Assembly: GCF_002723455.1 (NCBI RefSeq)
Contig: NZ_PDUS01000016.1
Location: 1 to 64,000 of the forward strand
Origin: Pseudoalteromonas sp. 3D05
GTDB taxonomy: Bacteria; Pseudomonadota; Gammaproteobacteria; Enterobacterales; Alteromonadaceae
DNA: 64,000 nt
Direction: 5' to 3'
The notes under the pieces are model-generated. The model was not told where the DNA came from. It made no database searches and worked only from the letters and a program-made list of their open reading frames with translations. This document shows, in pieces, positions 59,853 to 64,000 of this stretch (position 1 is the first letter of the stretch; every line of letters starts with the position of its first letter). Both the position numbers and the translations under genes were made by a program.

Positions 59853-60338
59853 TTAGTGTTCGTGGCCGCAGCCGCCTTCACCATGAACATGGCCATGAGC
59901 AAGCTCATCAGCGCTAGCATCACGGACTTCAAGAACTTCTACATCAAATTTCAAAGTAACGCCAGCAAGCGGGTTATTTCCATCAACAATCACTTCATCT
60001 TCTTGGATATCAATAATCATAACTGATTGATCACCATCATCAGTCGTTGCTCTGAACTGCATGCCAACTTCAATTTCCATGCCTTCAAACATAGACTTAG
60101 GCACAGCTTGCATTAATTCATCATGGCGCTCACCATAACCATTTTCAGGTTCAACAGTTACGCTTAATGTATCGCCTGCCTGCTTGCCTTGCAGCGCATC
60201 TTCTAGGCCTGGAATCAAATAACCAGTTCCAATGATAAACACGAGTGGCTCGCCATCAAAAGAATTATCGATAGAGTTATTGTCATTATCCGTCACGGAG
60301 TAATGCATTTTTACCACTTTATTTTCTGCAATGATCAT
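59853..60338 (-). CDS. slyD: FKBP-type peptidyl-prolyl isomerase SlyD
   Basis: A 161-residue isomerase and chaperone: FKBP halves (about 8-65 and 125-145) around the insert-in-flap domain (about 65-120, VEPENGYGERHDELMQAVPKSMF). The tail is short but His/Cys-rich (HGHVHGEGGCGHEH), the nickel-binding region. The ATG at 60338 has AGGA at suitable spacing; the ATG at 60344 is too close to it. It starts 12 bp after the ygfZ stop codon, so probably one operon. Confidence 0.93.
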   Translation of the reverse strand: MIIAENKVVKMHYSVTDNDNNSIDNSFDGEPLVFIIGTGYLIPGLEDALQGKQAGDTLSVTVEPENGYGERHDELMQAVPKSMFEGMEIEVGMQFRATTDDGDQSVMIIDIQEDEVIVDGNNPLAGVTLKFDVEVLEVRDASADELAHGHVHGEGGCGHEH

Positions 60339-60350
60339 AGTCATTCCTAT

Positions 60351-61262
60351 TTATTCGTCTTCAAGAGAGTAAGGCAGGACTTGAATGTTCAGCCCTACTT
60401 GTGGAGCATGTTTTACACGCAGTGATTGACTAGGTTCACTGTCGTTTGGCAACACAACAAGGCCATAAGAAGTACCTGATTCTTTATTGTATGCTTGCGC
60501 TATGATTTTTCCAGCTCGACGCCAGTTTTCGCCGATTTGGGTTTCTACATCTAATTCTTCAAATATGCCATCGCTTTTACCTGATACGATAAACATAGCG
60601 CGTTTATTTTTGCCTAAATACTTCATGCGAGCGACAGTTTCTTGACCTGTGTAGCAGCCTTTACGAAAGCTAATGCCACCAATCGCTTGTAAGTTAACCA
60701 TTTGTGGTACATATTCACCTATAGCTTCATTGTTTAGCTGCGGCTCGCCAGCTAAAATTGAATGCTGTTGCCATAGTGCATCGTCCTCTAAACGGGTAAC
60801 CGTCTCAGGTAATTTAAAGCCATCATTGAGCATAAGTAATAAGCGGTTTTCTGCTAGCTTAAGGGCTTTTCCTCCAGCAAAATCACAGGCAGTGATTTGC
60901 TCTGAAAAATCAAGCCCTAATTGCTCCTCTACTGAGCTTAAATCTTCTGCGATTAAACCGACCAATTGATTTGAAGATAACTCAATATCTACCTTTGAAA
61001 AGACAGCATATTTCTTAAGTTCACCTAATGATTGTTCAATTTCTGGTTCAGAGGCAACAAGAAAGTAACTATCTTTAAATGCAAATAATTTAGCGACACT
61101 CCACAGTTTGCCTTTTGCATTACAGTGGCCGGCCCAAAGAAAGTTATCTTGCTTAAGTATATTTATATCTTGGGTGATTTGGCCATGGAGATAGGCGAGT
61201 TTATCTATACCACTTATGCTGATCAGCTTGTGTGATAATGGGCATGCATATACAGTCGACAT
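60351..61262 (-). CDS. ygfZ: folate-binding protein YgfZ
   Basis: A 303-residue protein of the GcvT-like folate-binding family that supports maintenance of some Fe-S enzymes. The hallmark KGCYTGQE lies at 201-208, with the conserved Cys203. The N-terminal YLHGQITQDI and NAKGKLWSVAKLF also match. It is divergent from sdhE, a common arrangement in Gammaproteobacteria. Confidence 0.93.
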   Translation of the reverse strand: MSTVYACPLSHKLISISGIDKLAYLHGQITQDINILKQDNFLWAGHCNAKGKLWSVAKLFAFKDSYFLVASEPEIEQSLGELKKYAVFSKVDIELSSNQLVGLIAEDLSSVEEQLGLDFSEQITACDFAGGKALKLAENRLLLMLNDGFKLPETVTRLEDDALWQQHSILAGEPQLNNEAIGEYVPQMVNLQAIGGISFRKGCYTGQETVARMKYLGKNKRAMFIVSGKSDGIFEELDVETQIGENWRRAGKIIAQAYNKESGTSYGLVVLPNDSEPSQSLRVKHAPQVGLNIQVLPYSLEDE

Positions 61263-61447
61263 AAAAACCTGCTTTGCGAGAAATTTAGGTACTTATAATA
61301 ACGTAGATGCTTCGATGGGTATAGATGCACTAAATGATAAATCAATACATTAGAAATTATTTCACGCAAAGATACGAAGTATTATTTAAAGCTGTTTATT
61401 CATAGGCATTTTGTTAAACTCAGTAACAACTAAGTACGAGGTAAAAA

Positions 61448-61699
61448 ATGACTGAAATTCATAGTAAAGCACGTATTCGTTGGGCTTGTCGTCGCGGGAT
61501 GTTAGAGCTTGATGTATTGTTTATGCCATTTGTTGAAGAAGCGTTTGATTCATTATCAGCAAAGCAACAAGCAGTGTTTCAACGTTTATTAGAAGCGGAT
61601 GATCCCGACTTATTTGCTTGGTTCATGGGCCATCAACCTTGCAAAGACGCTGAACTAAACGAGATGGTGCAGCTTATTTTAAATCGAGTTCGTGTATAG
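61448..61699 (+). CDS. sdhE: FAD assembly factor SdhE
   Basis: An 83-residue protein that helps attach FAD covalently to succinate dehydrogenase. The RGMLELD motif at about 16-22 is the FAD-linked signature. It overlaps ygfX by 8 nt. The start follows GAGGTAAAAA. Confidence 0.94.
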   Translation: MTEIHSKARIRWACRRGMLELDVLFMPFVEEAFDSLSAKQQAVFQRLLEADDPDLFAWFMGHQPCKDAELNEMVQLILNRVRV

Positions 61700-62111
61700 A
61701 TTTTGCGTTACAAATAATAAAGCAGATCATAAAGCATTTGTGGTCTGTTTTGGTTTATTTGCGTGTTGTTTCAGTGCCTTTTTAACCACACTGTTTGCTC
61801 AAGTTTTGACTTTATGTTTGAGTTTACTAGTTGGGTTGTTTTGTTGGCGATGGTATACGCATCAACATCCGATAAAAGGTACGTTGATTATTGATTCTCC
61901 ACACTGTCACTTTGTGAATTCAGAAAAAGAAATCACGGGTAAGATAGGCTGCAAAAGTAGAGTGTATCAGCATAGTGTTTGGTTGAACATTATTGGACTA
62001 AGTCGCACCCATTGGCTAATTATTAATGCTAATGGATGCGATGAGCAAAGTTTTACCCGCCTAAAGCGAGCTGTATTGATTAGTTCTGCTGATGTGTCGG
62101 TGTCAAAATAG
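61692..62111 (+). CDS. ygfX: YgfX (CptA) family membrane protein
   Basis: A 139-residue protein with two membrane helices (about 17-32 and 36-54) and a soluble C-terminal part, as in YgfX, which associates with SdhE and in Escherichia coli was proposed as the toxin of a toxin-antitoxin pair. The start is a GTG inside the sdhE end. Its last 32 nt overlap the 3' end of nadB on the other strand. Confidence 0.8.
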   Translation: MYRFCVTNNKADHKAFVVCFGLFACCFSAFLTTLFAQVLTLCLSLLVGLFCWRWYTHQHPIKGTLIIDSPHCHFVNSEKEITGKIGCKSRVYQHSVWLNIIGLSRTHWLIINANGCDEQSFTRLKRAVLISSADVSVSK

Positions 62112-63696
62112 TTGGTTTAGGGTTGTTATCTTTATCTGGGTAATCAATGGTGTAGTGAAGGCCTCGACTTTCTTTTCGCTGCATTGCACTGCGAATAATA
62201 AGCTCCGCTACTTGCACTAAGTTACGTAATTCCAGTAAGTTATTAGAAACTCTAAAGTTTGCATAATACTCAAGAATTTCTTGTTGTAATAACTCAACAC
62301 GATGAAGGGCTCGCTCTAAACGTTTTGTTGAGCGAACAATACCAACGTAATCCCACATAAAAAGTCGTAACTCATGCCAGTTATGTGTAATTACGACCTC
62401 TTCATCCGAGTTAGAGACTCTGCTTTCATCCCATACTGGCAATGCTTGTTGTTCAGGGCTTTGATTAATTTTTGCTAGTATATCTTTGGCTGCTGCATGG
62501 GCAAAAACAATGCATTCAAGCAGTGAGTTGCTCGCCATGCGATTTGCACCGTGCAAACCAGTATAAGCGACTTCACCAATAGCATATAAGTTATCCAGAT
62601 CTGTTTTGCCATTAAAGTCAGTCATCACGCCACCGCATGTGTAATGTGCTGCAGGTACAACCGGTATTGGTTCTTTAGTAATGTCTAAACCTACACTTAA
62701 GCATTTGGCATAAATAGTGGGGAAGTGCTCAATGATAAAGTCTTTTTCTTTATGGCTAATGTCTAAGTAAACACAGTTAGCACCTAAGCGTTTCATCTCA
62801 AAGTCTATTGCGCGAGCAACGATGTCGCGCGGTGCAAGTTCTTCTCTTTCATCAAAGTCTTTCATAAAACGTGTACCATCGGGGCGCTTTAAATATGCCC
62901 CTTCTCCACGCATTGCTTCAGTGATTAAGAAGTTTTGTAGTTCTGGATGATACAGGCTTGTTGGGTGAAATTGGTTAAACTCCATATTTGCTACACGGCA
63001 TCCTGCGCGCCAAGCCATAGCGATGCCATCACCACTTGATACATCAGGATTTGATGTGTACAAGTACACTTTACTTGCGCCACCAGTGGCTAATGCAACA
63101 AATTTTGCAGCAACAGTCTCTACACGTTTTGCTTGGCGGTTCCACATATATATACCGTGGATATGTTGCCCTTGCCGGCCTAATTTTTTGTCACCAATTA
63201 AATCTATTGCATTGTATTGTTCTAAAATTGTTATATTGGGGTGGGCTTGAACTTGGCTAATGAGAGTTGTTTGTACAGCACGGCCTGTAGCATCTGCGGC
63301 ATGTAAAATACGTCGATGGCTATGTCCACCTTCACGGGTTAAGTGAAAACGTTCTTTGCCTTGACTATCAAACTCCATATCAAATGGAACACCTTGTTCA
63401 ATTAACCATTGTAGGCAATCTTGTGCATTACTTGCTGTGTAATGCACCACTTCGCGCTCACATAAGCCGCCACCTGCATCTAATGTATCTTGAACGTGTG
63501 ATTCAATGCTGTCATTTTTTTTATCAAAAACGGCGGCAATACCCCCTTGGGCATAAAGGGTTGAACCTTCCTTTAATTCACCCTTACTAATAACGATAAC
63601 GTTGCAGTGATTAGCTAGCGATAAAGCTAATGAAAGTCCAGCCGCGCCGCTTCCAATAATAGCAACATCTGTGGTGTGGTGTTTATTTTGGTTCAT
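62080..63696 (-). CDS. nadB: L-aspartate oxidase NadB
   Basis: A 538-residue FAD enzyme that oxidises aspartate to iminoaspartate, the first step of NAD synthesis. The N-terminal FAD motif is [16 protein letters not shown]; further motifs are [34 protein letters not shown] and [25 protein letters not shown]. It is divergent from rpoE. Its 3' end overlaps ygfX. Confidence 0.95.
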   Translation of the reverse strand: MNQNKHHTTDVAIIGSGAAGLSLALSLANHCNVIVISKGELKEGSTLYAQGGIAAVFDKKNDSIESHVQDTLDAGGGLCEREVVHYTASNAQDCLQWLIEQGVPFDMEFDSQGKERFHLTREGGHSHRRILHAADATGRAVQTTLISQVQAHPNITILEQYNAIDLIGDKKLGRQGQHIHGIYMWNRQAKRVETVAAKFVALATGGASKVYLYTSNPDVSSGDGIAMAWRAGCRVANMEFNQFHPTSLYHPELQNFLITEAMRGEGAYLKRPDGTRFMKDFDEREELAPRDIVARAIDFEMKRLGANCVYLDISHKEKDFIIEHFPTIYAKCLSVGLDITKEPIPVVPAAHYTCGGVMTDFNGKTDLDNLYAIGEVAYTGLHGANRMASNSLLECIVFAHAAAKDILAKINQSPEQQALPVWDESRVSNSDEEVVITHNWHELRLFMWDYVGIVRSTKRLERALHRVELLQQEILEYYANFRVSNNLLELRNLVQVAELIIRSAMQRKESRGLHYTIDYPDKDNNPKPTILTPTHQQN

Positions 63697-63868
63697 GTCC
63701 GTGGTCTTTGCGGTTACAATGCCCGAGATACTAATTTATGAAATTGGTACGAGCAATCAATATTATTGTATATGCATATATGTATCATATTTTGGGGCGA
63801 CACAATTAGTCATTTTAAGCCCTCGTCTACATATTTATGAGCTATTTTATAAAAAAATAATATTAAAT

Positions 63869-63895
63869 GAACTTTTTATTCACCCCCCAGTCAGA
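63869..63895 (+). promoter_or_regulatory. sigma-E-type promoter of rpoE
   Basis: GAACTT at 63869-63874 (-35) and TCAGA at 63891-63895 (-10) are separated by 16 bp, close to the GGAACTT-N16-TCnnA pattern of RpoE-dependent promoters. It lies 66 bp upstream of the rpoE start, which fits the known autoregulation of rpoE. Confidence 0.7.
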
Positions 63896-63961
63896 GTATT
63901 TGTGAACAATGACTAAGATATGAATAACAAGTAATAATTAGATATAGGAGTACCGGCTCGA

Positions 63962-64000
63962 ATGAGCGAGCAGGATTTGGATTTAGCGCTGGTAAAAAGA
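63962..64000 (+). CDS. rpoE: RNA polymerase sigma-E factor, 5' end only
   Basis: Thirteen codons at the window edge encode MSEQDLDLALVKR, matching the start of RpoE (MSEQ...LVxR). The position next to nadB on the opposite strand is the standard arrangement in Gammaproteobacteria. GGAG lies about 12 nt before the ATG. The rest of the gene and rseABC lie outside the window. Confidence 0.85.
   Translation, partial: MSEQDLDLALVKR

Noticed and set aside
61692..62111. sdhE-ygfX as a toxin-antitoxin system
   Set aside because: Proposed in Escherichia coli, but SdhE's main role is FAD assembly of succinate dehydrogenase; the sequence here gives no evidence for toxicity.

Overview
The window looks like chromosomal DNA of a marine gammaproteobacterium of the order Alteromonadales, most likely Pseudoalteromonas. 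This is inferred from the A+T-rich genes, the sdhE/ygfX/nadB/rpoE block at the right end, a GbpA-type chitin-binding LPMO, many envelope and TonB-linked functions, and the lack of phage, plasmid or transposase genes. No rRNA, tRNA or CRISPR array was seen. Coordinates are 1-based; several starts were moved inward to an ATG or GTG with a better ribosome-binding site.

Left part (1-19.6 kb): a tonB / ECF sigma / membrane-anchored putative anti-sigma operon, dps, a diguanylate cyclase, a CBS protein, a catalase-fold peroxidase with cytochrome b561, DUF4920 and PepSY proteins, a GNAT acetyltransferase and a DUF2189 membrane protein. Next comes a BlaI/BlaR1-like pair in which the usual sensor domain is replaced by ankyrin repeats, with two palindromic operators framing a clear promoter. 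It is followed by an MBOAT/SGNH acetylation pair behind a 19-codon leader ORF. A large nuclease joining a FAN1-type VRR-NUC module to a DnaQ-like exonuclease closes this part.

Middle part (19.6-44 kb): a choline-to-betaine locus (betI, betB, betA, an unusually short BCCT-like transporter, a Gcw_chp porin), a YtrA-type GntR/ABC operon, a secreted peptidase with NatAB-like ABC genes, a TonB-dependent receptor, an AA10 LPMO (GbpA), a dienelactone hydrolase / solute-binding protein / paired small membrane protein cluster, a RIO-type kinase and a four-fasciclin lipoprotein with a nested domain.

Right part (44-64 kb): an L,D-transpeptidase and an M15 peptidase followed by a DedA-like protein, a PepSY iron-uptake-type pair, an LrgA-LrgB-MscS operon, an enoyl-CoA hydratase, an RND efflux pair without an outer-membrane channel, yciU, DUF481, slyD, ygfZ, sdhE-ygfX, nadB and the first codons of rpoE with a sigma-E-type promoter.

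Two families of short non-coding inverted-repeat elements (MITE-like) are scattered between the genes. Family A (about 300 bp, 18-bp terminal repeats, TA target) has two full copies and three partial ones. Family B (about 270 bp, 25-bp terminal repeats) has one full copy, one half copy and one hairpin remnant. No complete novel defence or mobile system was found. The best leads are the ankyrin BlaR1-like sensor with its operators, the FAN1-DnaQ fusion, the short BCCT locus with a G6 tract, and the paired small membrane proteins.
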